Shown piece after piece: positions 49,085-56,864 of a DNA stretch of 64,000 bases (its first letter is position 1; each line of letters opens with the position of its first letter). The notes under the pieces were generated by a model. It saw only the letters and a list, made by a program, of their open reading frames with translations, was not told where the DNA came from and searched no databases. Origin of the DNA: JACKHA01 sp041401985 (GTDB taxonomy: Bacteria; Planctomycetota; Phycisphaerae; Phycisphaerales; UBA1924). A program made the position numbers and the translations under genes. Location: contig JAWKTE010000008.1 in NCBI GenBank assembly GCA_041401985.1, forward strand, positions 128,863 to 192,862. Reading direction: 5' to 3'.

Positions 49085-50452
49085 ATGGGCGGCGGCGCGG
49101 CAGATGTCGGGTCGGGCGGGTCGCAGGCCGCGAGGGTGGCGGCCGAGGCGATCGTCCGCACGCTCCGCGCGGGCGGGCACGTGGCGTATTTCGCCGGCGG
49201 GTGCGTCCGGGACGAGTTGCTGGGGCTGGAGGCGTCGGACTACGACGTGGCGACCGACGCGACGCCGGACCGTGTGCGCGGGCTGTTCAAGCGGACGGCC
49301 CTGGTCGGTGCCCACTTCGGCGTGGTGCTGGTCAAGACGCGCGATGGCGGGCGGCGCGACATCGTGACGGAAGTTGCGACGTTCCGGTCCGACGGGGCAT
49401 ACTCGGATCGGCGTCGCCCGGACAGCGTGACGTTCTCGGACGCCCGGTCGGACGCGCTTCGCCGGGACTTCACGGTCAACGCGCTGTTCCTGGACCCGTT
49501 GGCGGATAAGGAAACGGAGCGCCACGCGGACGTGCCGCCAGTCGATCGGGCGGGCGGGGCGGGCGGCGTCGGCCCCACGATGCGCGGGCAGATCGTGGAC
49601 TTCGTGGGCGGAATCGCGGATCTGGACGCCCGGGTGCTGCGGGCGGTGGGGGACCCGGACAAGAGGCTCGGCGAGGACCACCTTCGGGCTCTCCGGGCGG
49701 TGCGGCTGGCGGCGAGACTCGGGCTGTCCATCGAGCAGGGCACGGCGGCGGCGATCCGGCGGCACGCGCGCGATCTTGAGGGCGTCAGCCACGAGCGGAT
49801 CGGCGACGAGATCCGCCGGGTGCTGGGGCACCCGAGCCGCGCGGTGGGGGTGCGGCTGCTTCAGGACCTTGGGCTCGACGGGCCGGTGCTGGGGAGCGAG
49901 CGACCGGCGTCGGTGCCCGCGCGGCTCGGGCGGCTGGAGGCAGGGGCGTCCATAGAGGTTTGCCTCGCGGCGCTCGCGCTGGATCGGGGCGAGGTGGATG
50001 GGCCGGAGGCGATCCAGGCGTTGCTGACCGCGTGGCGTCGGAGCCTGTGCCTGAGCAATGAGGAGCGCGAGGGCACGCGGGATGTGCTGGCTGCTTACTT
50101 CGTCCTCCGCCGGGAGTTTGAGGTGCTCGGCGTGGCGGCCCAGAAGCGGCTGGCGGCGGGGGGCGGGTTCGGCGGGGCGCTGGCGGTGCTCGAAGCGGAG
50201 GATCCGGATCGGGCGGGGCTGGTGCGTCGACGGGTGTCGGAACTGGCCGCGACGCCGGGGGGATTGTCACCCGCGCCCGCGGTGACGGGAGATGATCTTA
50301 TCGGACTCGGGATGACGCCAGGCCCCGGGTTCGCCGGGCTGCTGGCGGCGGCGTACGACGCGCAGTTGGAGGGTGTGTTTGGGGACCGTGAGGGAGGGCT
50401 CGGCTGGGTGCGGGCGAGGCAGGGCGAAGGGAGCGGGGGCGGATGTGGCTGA
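49085..50452 (+). CDS. cca: CCA tRNA nucleotidyltransferase / poly(A) polymerase family
   Basis: The 455-residue enzyme adds or repairs the CCA end of tRNA, or acts as a poly(A) polymerase. The nucleotidyltransferase head has AYFAGGCVRDELLGL (about 33-47) and the metal aspartates in SDYDVATDATP. RRDFTVNALFLDPLAD (about 120-135) is the next signature; an RNA-binding neck with the LRAVRLAARLGLSIE signature (about 200-215) follows. It lacks an HD domain. CCA-adding and poly(A) enzymes are hard to separate by sequence; the first is more likely as no other copy is seen here. TACACT stands seven bases before the ATG. Confidence 0.92.
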   Translation: MGGGAADVGSGGSQAARVAAEAIVRTLRAGGHVAYFAGGCVRDELLGLEASDYDVATDATPDRVRGLFKRTALVGAHFGVVLVKTRDGGRRDIVTEVATFRSDGAYSDRRRPDSVTFSDARSDALRRDFTVNALFLDPLADKETERHADVPPVDRAGGAGGVGPTMRGQIVDFVGGIADLDARVLRAVGDPDKRLGEDHLRALRAVRLAARLGLSIEQGTAAAIRRHARDLEGVSHERIGDEIRRVLGHPSRAVGVRLLQDLGLDGPVLGSERPASVPARLGRLEAGASIEVCLAALALDRGEVDGPEAIQALLTAWRRSLCLSNEEREGTRDVLAAYFVLRREFEVLGVAAQKRLAAGGGFGGALAVLEAEDPDRAGLVRRRVSELAATPGGLSPAPAVTGDDLIGLGMTPGPGFAGLLAAAYDAQLEGVFGDREGGLGWVRARQGEGSGGGCG

Positions 50453-50788
50453 GGCGGGGGTTCCCGGCTGGCAGGGTTGTGGGATTCGTTGGGCAAGTCG
50501 TGGAACTTGACGCACCCTTGGGCGTCGCAAGTTCGTAGACTCTTGGTGCGACGGTGCCGCGCGGCACTGGCGGGTTGCTGCCGCCGGGCACTCCCGCTGG
50601 ACTCTGGCGCCGGACATGGGTGCCGCGGACGGGCGGAACAGTTCGCCCGTGGCGTGCGTTTGTTGGTGTTGGAGAGCGCGGGGCGTGCGGGCTGTGGTCC
50701 GCGATGGCCCCGAGCGAAACGGAACGCGGCGGAACGCGACGGAATCGGTCGGGCGAGATCCAGTGACGTTTTCAGGGGACGACCAGCG
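50453..50788. other. 336-base gene-free leader region with two hairpins
   Basis: No convincing gene is present. Two hairpins stand out: GAACTTG (50503-50509) pairing with CAAGTTC (50528-50534), with four more base pairs inside, and ACGGGCG (50629-50635) pairing with CGCCCGT (50644-50650). It probably holds the cca terminator and the promoter of the ClpP-like gene. Confidence 0.4.
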
Positions 50789-52270
50789 ATGAAGGCACAG
50801 AAGACGGCGTGGCGGGCAATCGTGAGCAAGGGCGTGCCGGGCCTGGCGGTTGCCGGGGCGGCGGCGCTGATGGTGGCGTCGTCATTGCCTGCAGTGGGCA
50901 CGTCGGTGGCTTCGGCGGGCATGGCCGCGCCGCGGGCGACGTGGATGGCGTTCGACAAGATCGTGCTGCGGGACGGTCGGGTGCTCGAGGGCACGATCGT
51001 CGAGGAGACGGCCGACTCGCTGGGCATCAAGCTGGTGATCGCCGGCATCGAGGCCCAGACGGTGACGACGTTCTCGATGCGGGACGTGCTGCGGATCGAC
51101 CGGGCCGAGGCGGGCGACACGCCGTCGGAAACGACCGCGACGACGCCCCGGAATCCCCACGACCTGCTCAACAGCGGGAACCAGCAGCGTCCGGCCGATC
51201 CGGGCGCGACGCGGGTGTACCGCCTGCGTCTGACGGGCGAGTTCGGGACGGACATCACGCAGACGCCGATCCGCCAGGCGATCGAGGACGCGGCCCGCCA
51301 GCAGGCCCAGATCATCATCGTCGAGGTGGACAACGAGTGGCAGGCCAACCGGTTCCAGGAGCGGGCCGAGGACGAGCACGCGTTCGACGAGTTCTGGCGT
51401 GCCAACGACATCGTTCCGGTGTTCCGCAACGAGATCCCGAACCTGTTCCCGTACGAGCGGCCTCGCCTGGTGGTGTGGGTCAAGAACGCGATGGGCGGCG
51501 CGGCATTCCTGCCGTTCATGTCGCGGGAGATCTACTTCGCCAGCGGCGGTCGGATGGGCGGGATCGGCGACCTGGACACGTATTTCCAGGGCGTGGACGA
51601 GTGGGTCAAGGACAAGCAGCAGTCGCTGCGTCTGGCCGCGGCCCGGGGCATCGCGATCGCCGGGGGCTACGACTCGAAACTGATCGACGCGATGACGCTG
51701 CGTGAGTACGTGCTGAGCGTCGGGTTCCCGAGCGGGCAGCCCGAGTACTACGTTGGCTACCCGCGTCCGGAGCGCAACGAGACGCTGCTGACCGACGACG
51801 GGGACGGCGACAACGAGGACACGGACGCCGATGTGGTCCGTGCCCAGGGCAACGACAACCTGACGCTGCACGCCGAGATGGCCCAGCGGCTGAACGTCTC
51901 GAAGGGCACCGTCGATTCGTTCGACGACCTTCTGTACGCGATCGATCCGGGCCTGGCCCGGAATCATGTGATCGTCAGCGACCGTGCTGACCGGATCATG
52001 GACGACTGGGCCACCGGGGTTGACGAGGCGATCCGCACGTTCCAGCGGATGTGGCAGCAGGAACTGCCGCAGGCCCAGGGTCGCGAGCAGGGCGGCGAGT
52101 GGGCCCAGCGCAACCGGGCCCGGGGCGAGCAGCGCGCGATCATCGAGCGGCTCATCCGCCTGATCAGCCGGTACAAGGAAGTGCTCGACCCGCAGGGCGG
52201 GACGCTGGCCCAACTGCAGCTGCAGTTGGAGGCGATCAGGCTGCGGTCGATCGCGGATCGGCGTCAGTAG
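50789..52270 (+). CDS. ClpP/crotonase-fold exported protein lacking the catalytic serine
   Basis: This 493-residue protein starts at ATG 50789 and has a signal peptide-like segment to about residue 40. A short beta-motif follows: DKIVLRDGRVLEGTIVEETA (about 56-75). Residues about 135-330 have the ClpP/SppA-like fold. At the position where SppA and NfeD proteases carry the active serine (usually ASAAAY), this protein has VKNAMGGAAFLPFMSREIYF: Gly in place of Ser. The rest (about 335-493) is acidic and then helical with a coiled-coil-like end. The next gene is a paralogue that retains the serine, so the two may form a complex. Confidence 0.8.
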   Translation: MKAQKTAWRAIVSKGVPGLAVAGAAALMVASSLPAVGTSVASAGMAAPRATWMAFDKIVLRDGRVLEGTIVEETADSLGIKLVIAGIEAQTVTTFSMRDVLRIDRAEAGDTPSETTATTPRNPHDLLNSGNQQRPADPGATRVYRLRLTGEFGTDITQTPIRQAIEDAARQQAQIIIVEVDNEWQANRFQERAEDEHAFDEFWRANDIVPVFRNEIPNLFPYERPRLVVWVKNAMGGAAFLPFMSREIYFASGGRMGGIGDLDTYFQGVDEWVKDKQQSLRLAAARGIAIAGGYDSKLIDAMTLREYVLSVGFPSGQPEYYVGYPRPERNETLLTDDGDGDNEDTDADVVRAQGNDNLTLHAEMAQRLNVSKGTVDSFDDLLYAIDPGLARNHVIVSDRADRIMDDWATGVDEAIRTFQRMWQQELPQAQGREQGGEWAQRNRARGEQRAIIERLIRLISRYKEVLDPQGGTLAQLQLQLEAIRLRSIADRRQ

Positions 52271-52393
52271 GCGACTGGCATCGGCGGCGGTCGAACGCCC
52301 GTCGATGCGACGGGGGTTCGACTGGACAGCGACGGGAACTTGGACGCACGACACATCCGGGGCCGGGAGTCCCGGCCTGAAGGCGAGGCAGAC

Positions 52394-53710
52394 ATGGCAG
52401 GTTCCGGGATGACGGGCTTGGTTCGAACGCTGATCGCGGCCCTGGTGGCGATTGCGACGCTGGCGATGGCCAGCGCCTCGTTCGCCATCGACCGCGTGAC
52501 GCTCACGACGGGCGAGGTGCTTGAGGGCACCATCGAGCGCGAACTGAGCGGGTACGTGTGGATGAAGGTGAGCATCGGCGGGATCGAGCAGTCCCGCACG
52601 CTGGCCCCCGAGGACATCCGCACCATCGAGCGCGACGCGGGCGGCGGCGTGACCGACCCCGCGCCGGCCCGCCCGGGCACGACGACCACCGGCGGCAGCA
52701 ACGCACGCCCCGGCACGGACGCTGCCCCGGCCACGCCCGTCGACGACGACTCGGTCGTCAAGGGCGTGGTGCTGTCGCTCGGCGGGCCCGAGGGCGACAT
52801 GGTGGGCCTGTACATGGCCGCCAAGCCGCTGCGCGAGGTCATGCAGGACCTGATCGACGACGGCGTCGACGTGGTGGTGTTCCACGTCGAGTCGGGCGGC
52901 GGGATGCTGATCGAGATCGAGCCGCTGGTCGAGACGATCCGCGAGTACAAGGAGCACTTCCGCGTCGTGGCGTGGATCGACCGGGCCATCTCGGCCGCGG
53001 CCATGACCAGCCACGTGGTCGAGGACATCTACTTCAAGAGCCACGGCACCTACGGGGCGTGCACGGGCTTCAACGGCGGCAACCTTCAGGCGATCACGGG
53101 TCGTCCGCTTGAGGAAGTGCTGTACTTCATGGAGCGTGTGTCGGACTGGGGCAACAAGAGCCCGTACATCATGCGGTCCATGCAGATCAACGAGCCGCTG
53201 TCGGCCGACATCGACGAGAACGGCGACGTGCACTGGTACCAGTCGCTCGACGGGGAGTACGTGGTCTCCGACGGCGAGTTTATCCTGACGTTCACGTCGG
53301 ACCAGGCCGAGGACCTGAAGTTCAGCCGCGGCACGGCGGACACGCTGGACGAACTGACCGCGCAGCTGGGCATGGGCGAGATCCACTGGCTGGGCACGTC
53401 GACGCAGGGCAGCATCTACCCGATCTCCGAGGAGGAGCAGCACCAGATCGACTTCCGCCTGATGGTCCAGCGGGCCGAGCAGCGGATGGGCGAGTTCTTC
53501 GCCAAGTACCAGATGGCGCGGGGCGCGATCTCCGGCGACCGCCAGACGCGTGCGGCGATGGGCCAGCGGGCCCTGGCCGCGCTCGACGAGGTGCGGCGTC
53601 TGGTGGAGAACAACCCGAACTTCGCGCTGATGCAGTTTGGGTTCGATATCGAGCAGTTCCGCGAGTGGTACCGGAACCAGGTCGAGGAGGTCCGTCGCCT
53701 GATGCGGTGA
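52394..53710 (+). CDS. ClpP-class serine protease-like exported protein (SppA/NfeD fold)
   Basis: This 438-residue paralogue of the preceding gene has a signal peptide ending near residue 33 (LAMASASFA) and the same short motif, DRVTLTTGEVLEGTIERELS. The ClpP fold spans about 110-300; VVVFHVESGGGMLIEIEPLV and VVAWIDRAISAAAMTSHVVE contain the candidate nucleophile Ser within ISAAAM. The family often degrades small membrane or signal peptides, but the partner lysine cannot be placed with confidence. The C-terminal 120 residues are helical. A perfect terminator follows 28 bases after the stop codon. It is 123 bases downstream of the paralogue and probably co-transcribed. Confidence 0.82.
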   Translation: MAGSGMTGLVRTLIAALVAIATLAMASASFAIDRVTLTTGEVLEGTIERELSGYVWMKVSIGGIEQSRTLAPEDIRTIERDAGGGVTDPAPARPGTTTTGGSNARPGTDAAPATPVDDDSVVKGVVLSLGGPEGDMVGLYMAAKPLREVMQDLIDDGVDVVVFHVESGGGMLIEIEPLVETIREYKEHFRVVAWIDRAISAAAMTSHVVEDIYFKSHGTYGACTGFNGGNLQAITGRPLEEVLYFMERVSDWGNKSPYIMRSMQINEPLSADIDENGDVHWYQSLDGEYVVSDGEFILTFTSDQAEDLKFSRGTADTLDELTAQLGMGEIHWLGTSTQGSIYPISEEEQHQIDFRLMVQRAEQRMGEFFAKYQMARGAISGDRQTRAAMGQRALAALDEVRRLVENNPNFALMQFGFDIEQFREWYRNQVEEVRRLMR

Positions 53711-53738
53711 GCGGAGCGGACATCGAGTCATGATCGAG

Positions 53739-53770
53739 AGCCCCGGTGCGAGCCGGGGCTTTTTCGTTTT
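53739..53770 (+). terminator. Rho-independent terminator
   Basis: AGCCCCGG and CCGGGGCT are perfect eight-base arms with a six-base loop, followed by TTTTCGTTTT. It closes the ClpP-like gene pair. Confidence 0.93.
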
Positions 53771-53776
53771 CATTGG

Positions 53777-53922
53777 GGAACGCGAAGGGCGCGAAGGACG
53801 CGAAGGGCGTGGCGGGATTGGAGTTTCGAGGATCGAGGCTTGGACTTGGCGCAGCGGCGGCGGGTGTGGCCTGCGTTTCATCGTCGGTCGGCTCATCGCG
53901 GCCTTCGCGTCCTTCGCGTTCC
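53777..53922. repeat. Facing CGCGAAGGA arrays (second locus)
   Basis: Three tandem CGCGAAGGM-type units at 53777-53809 face reversed units at 53896-53922. The same unit forms the facing pair at 15551-15689. It occupies the gap before the M3 peptidase gene. Confidence 0.7.
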
Positions 53923-53993
53923 ACGCATTGCGGTTTGGGCGGCGCACGCCGCCGGCCGCACCGTGCTGCCAGCACGCGCCGAGGGCCGGCGTC

Positions 53994-53999
53994 TACCAT
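53994..53999 (+). promoter_or_regulatory. Putative -10 box (TACCAT) of the M3 peptidase gene
   Basis: TACCAT ends six bases (CGCCCC) before the ATG at 54006. Confidence 0.45.
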
Positions 54000-54005
54000 C
54001 GCCCC

Positions 54006-55790
54006 ATGACCACTGCAACGACCAAGGGCGGGCCGGCGGGGGCCGGCGGAACGGGCTTCGTGCCGGCGGACCTGGACGCTTCGGCGTTCGAGGCGGTCTC
54101 GCCGCTGGTGGCGGCGCTGCTCAGCCGACCGGTCAAGACGCTGGCGCAGTTCGAGACCTGGCTGCTGGACCGCAGCGAACTCGACGCGGCGTGCAGCGAG
54201 TCGCGGGCCAACCTCTACATCGCCATGACCTGCGACACGGGCGACAAGGCCAAGGCCGAGGCGTACACGGCGTACATCGAGAACGTGGCCCCGAAGCTCG
54301 AGCCGCTCAAGTTCGAACTCGACGAGCGTCAGGCGGGGCTGGCGAAGTTGTACGGCGGGCCGATGGTCGGGCCCGGCGGACGCCTGGAAGTCGTGACGCG
54401 CGACGTGACGGCCGACGTGGAGATGTTCCGGGCCGAGAACGTGCCGCTCAACACGCAGCTGGAGACGCTGGGGCAGAAGTACCAGACGCTGATCGGGGCG
54501 ATGTCGGTGGAGTTCGACGGGCAGGAGCGGACGCTGCCGCAGATGGCCAGGTACCAGGAGGTGACCGACCGGTCGGTGCGGGAGGCGGCGTGGCGGGCGG
54601 TCGCGGAGCGTCGGCTGAAGGACCGGGGGGCGATCGACGAGATCTACGACAAGCAGATCGGGCTGCGCGACAAGGTGGCCAAGAACGCGGGATTCAAGGA
54701 CTTCGTGGGCTACGCGTTCAAGGAGAAACACCGGTTCGATTACGCGCCCGCGGACTGCTTCAAGTTCCACGAGGCGGTGGCGAAGGTGGTCACGCCGTTC
54801 AACCGGCGGCTGGACGAGAAGCGCAAGAAGCAGATGGGGCTGACGAGCCTGCGCCCGTGGGACCTGGGGGTCGATCCGAAGGGGCGGGGGCCGCTGCGTC
54901 CGTTCGAGGGCGGGCGGGATCTTGTGACGCGCAGCCGCAAGGTGTTCGCGAAGATGGACGCGCGCCTGGCGATGATGTTCGAGCGTCTGGGCGACGGGTC
55001 GAACACGCGCGGGCCGGAGGGGGGCGAGAGCCTGGACCTGGATTCGCGCAAGGGCAAGGCCCCGGGCGGGTACCAGTACATGCGGGACCGGCGTCGCCAG
55101 CCGTTCATCTTCATGAACGCGGCCGGCCTGCACCGCGACGTGGAGACGATGGTGCACGAGGCTGGGCACGCGTTCCACTCGATGCTGTGCGAGTCCGAGC
55201 CGCTGGTGCACTATCGGCACAGCCCGATCGAGTTCGCCGAGGTGGCATCGATGTCGATGGAACTGCTTTCGATGCGCCACTGGGGCGGGGACGGGTCGTT
55301 CTATGCCGATGCGGGCGACCTGGCCCGGGCCCAGCGGAAGCAGTTGGAAGGCTCGGTGTCGCTGCTGGCGTGGATCGCGACGATCGACGCGTTCCAGCAC
55401 TGGGTGTACTCGAACCCGGGGCACACGCGGGTCGAGCGCGAGGCGTTCTGGCTGGAACTCGACCGCAAGTTCGGGGGCGATGTCGAGTGGATCGGGCTTG
55501 ACCCGTTCCGGCGCTCGGTGTGGCACCGCCAGCCGCACCTGTTCCTGCACCCGTTCTATTACATCGAGTACGGGATCGCGCAGCTCGGCTCGCTGCAGCT
55601 GTGGCTGATGGGGCTGGAAAAGGGCGAGGACGCGGCGATCGAGGCGTACATCCGGGGCCTGTCGCTGGGCGGGTCGAGGCCGCTGCCGGAACTGTTCCGG
55701 GCGTCGGGCCTGGCGTTCGACTTCGGCGAGGGGATGTTCCGGAAAGTCGTGGAGCGGGTGGAGCGGGAACTGGAGAAGTTGCCGGAGTGA
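54006..55790 (+). CDS. M3 family oligoendopeptidase (PepF/oligopeptidase F-like)
   Basis: The 594-residue cytoplasmic zinc peptidase starts at ATG 54006 and has no signal peptide. The active-site HEAGH is within ETMVHEAGHAFHSML (about 379-393), followed at the right distance by FAEVASMSMELLSM with the third ligand Glu. HxxxxYYIEYGIAQLGSLQL near the C-terminus holds the substrate-binding His/Tyr of the family. The length is normal. It should degrade oligopeptides of about 5-20 residues. A GTGACGAA repeat follows the stop codon. Confidence 0.93.
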   Translation: MTTATTKGGPAGAGGTGFVPADLDASAFEAVSPLVAALLSRPVKTLAQFETWLLDRSELDAACSESRANLYIAMTCDTGDKAKAEAYTAYIENVAPKLEPLKFELDERQAGLAKLYGGPMVGPGGRLEVVTRDVTADVEMFRAENVPLNTQLETLGQKYQTLIGAMSVEFDGQERTLPQMARYQEVTDRSVREAAWRAVAERRLKDRGAIDEIYDKQIGLRDKVAKNAGFKDFVGYAFKEKHRFDYAPADCFKFHEAVAKVVTPFNRRLDEKRKKQMGLTSLRPWDLGVDPKGRGPLRPFEGGRDLVTRSRKVFAKMDARLAMMFERLGDGSNTRGPEGGESLDLDSRKGKAPGGYQYMRDRRRQPFIFMNAAGLHRDVETMVHEAGHAFHSMLCESEPLVHYRHSPIEFAEVASMSMELLSMRHWGGDGSFYADAGDLARAQRKQLEGSVSLLAWIATIDAFQHWVYSNPGHTRVEREAFWLELDRKFGGDVEWIGLDPFRRSVWHRQPHLFLHPFYYIEYGIAQLGSLQLWLMGLEKGEDAAIEAYIRGLSLGGSRPLPELFRASGLAFDFGEGMFRKVVERVERELEKLPE

Positions 55791-55842
55791 GAGCGACGGA
55801 GCGACAGAGTGACGCAGTGACGAAGTGACGAAGTGACGAAGG
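55790..55842. repeat. GTGACGAA tandem octamer array
   Basis: Units drift from GCGACGGA through GTGACGCA to perfect GTGACGAA copies, about six in all, directly after the M3 peptidase stop codon. No facing reverse copy is seen here. Confidence 0.75.
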
Positions 55843-55988
55843 GATGCAGAGAGCCCTGAGCGCGAGCTCAAGAGTCGGGCACGGGCACTCTTTGACGCGC
55901 GGTCGGAACCTTGGATTCCTCTCCCTCGGGCTCGGTGCTCCGGGTATGCTGGCGGCCTCGTGGAGGCCTGGCCGGGGCGGGGGGCGCG

Positions 55989-56864
55989 ATGGGTCCGGAA
56001 ACAACTGGTCGATTGGTGGCGCTGGTGTTGGCCGGCGGCGTGGCGTCGGGCGCGCTGGGGCAGCCGGTGTCGTGCCTTGTGCTCGGGGGCGAGGGCGACG
56101 CGGTTCGCCCGCGGCTGGTTGAGGTCGATGGCGGGGCCATCGCCGGGGGCGGGCTGCGGCTGGATGCCATTGCGGAGGCCGAGGGCTGGTTCGACCGGGC
56201 CTCGTGGGTCTATGGGCTGGGCGAGTTCGGGAGCGTGAACTACTCGGCGGTGGTGGTGGAGCCCGCGGGCGGGGACGGCGGTGGGGCGGGCGAGGTGTGG
56301 GACGTGCATCCGCCGCGCGAGTTGCTGGCGGGCAGCCGGCTGGTGGCGTTCGGCGTCGATCGCGGCGAGCGCGAGGTCGTGCTCGAACAAGGTGAGTGGG
56401 CGTGGCTGTGCGACCGGGCGGGGTTCCAGGCCCCGGCCAATGGCGAGCGAGTGCGAGATGCCATCCAGGTGACGCGAGTCGAGTCGTGCCGCGTGCTGGT
56501 GCGCGGGGACTTGGGCGGCGGGCCGGGCGGCGGTGCGGGCGACGCATCCGGGGTCGCGACGACCAAGCGTGGCGAGCGGGTCGAGATCAGACCGCTGATG
56601 GACCCGACGGCCCTGGTGCCCGCGACGATCGTGCCGGTGCGGGTGTACGTCGAGGGCGACTCGGTCCCGGGGGGCGTGGTGACGGCGACGCACCTTGAGA
56701 CGGGCGTGAGCCAGCGCGTGGTGGCCGACGACAAGGCGATCGCGACGCTGCGGATCGATGTCGGCGGCGTGTGGCTGGTCGAGTTCCACGCGGTGCGGCG
56801 TGAGGGCGAAGCGCTCGTCGTGTACTCGGCGACGGTGCTGTTCGAGATGGGGGGTGGGGCGTGA
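55989..56864 (+). CDS. Exported DUF4198-like protein
   Basis: This 291-residue protein starts MGPETTGRLVALVLAGGVAS at 55989, with a signal peptide ending near residue 25 (GALGQ). The early part is Gly-rich; the last 90 residues (VPVRVYVEGDSVPGGVVTAT, then ATLRIDVGGVWLVEFHAVRR) follow the beta-sandwich pattern of DUF4198, found in proteins linked to metal uptake or as carbohydrate/ligand binders. Assignment is from pattern only. Its TGA overlaps the presumed GTG start of the next gene. Confidence 0.6.
   Translation: MGPETTGRLVALVLAGGVASGALGQPVSCLVLGGEGDAVRPRLVEVDGGAIAGGGLRLDAIAEAEGWFDRASWVYGLGEFGSVNYSAVVVEPAGGDGGGAGEVWDVHPPRELLAGSRLVAFGVDRGEREVVLEQGEWAWLCDRAGFQAPANGERVRDAIQVTRVESCRVLVRGDLGGGPGGGAGDASGVATTKRGERVEIRPLMDPTALVPATIVPVRVYVEGDSVPGGVVTATHLETGVSQRVVADDKAIATLRIDVGGVWLVEFHAVRREGEALVVYSATVLFEMGGGA

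Noticed and set aside
52300..52340. A GTTCGACT stretch resembling a tRNA T-loop or tmRNA start
   Set aside because: No acceptor stem or cloverleaf can be drawn around it.
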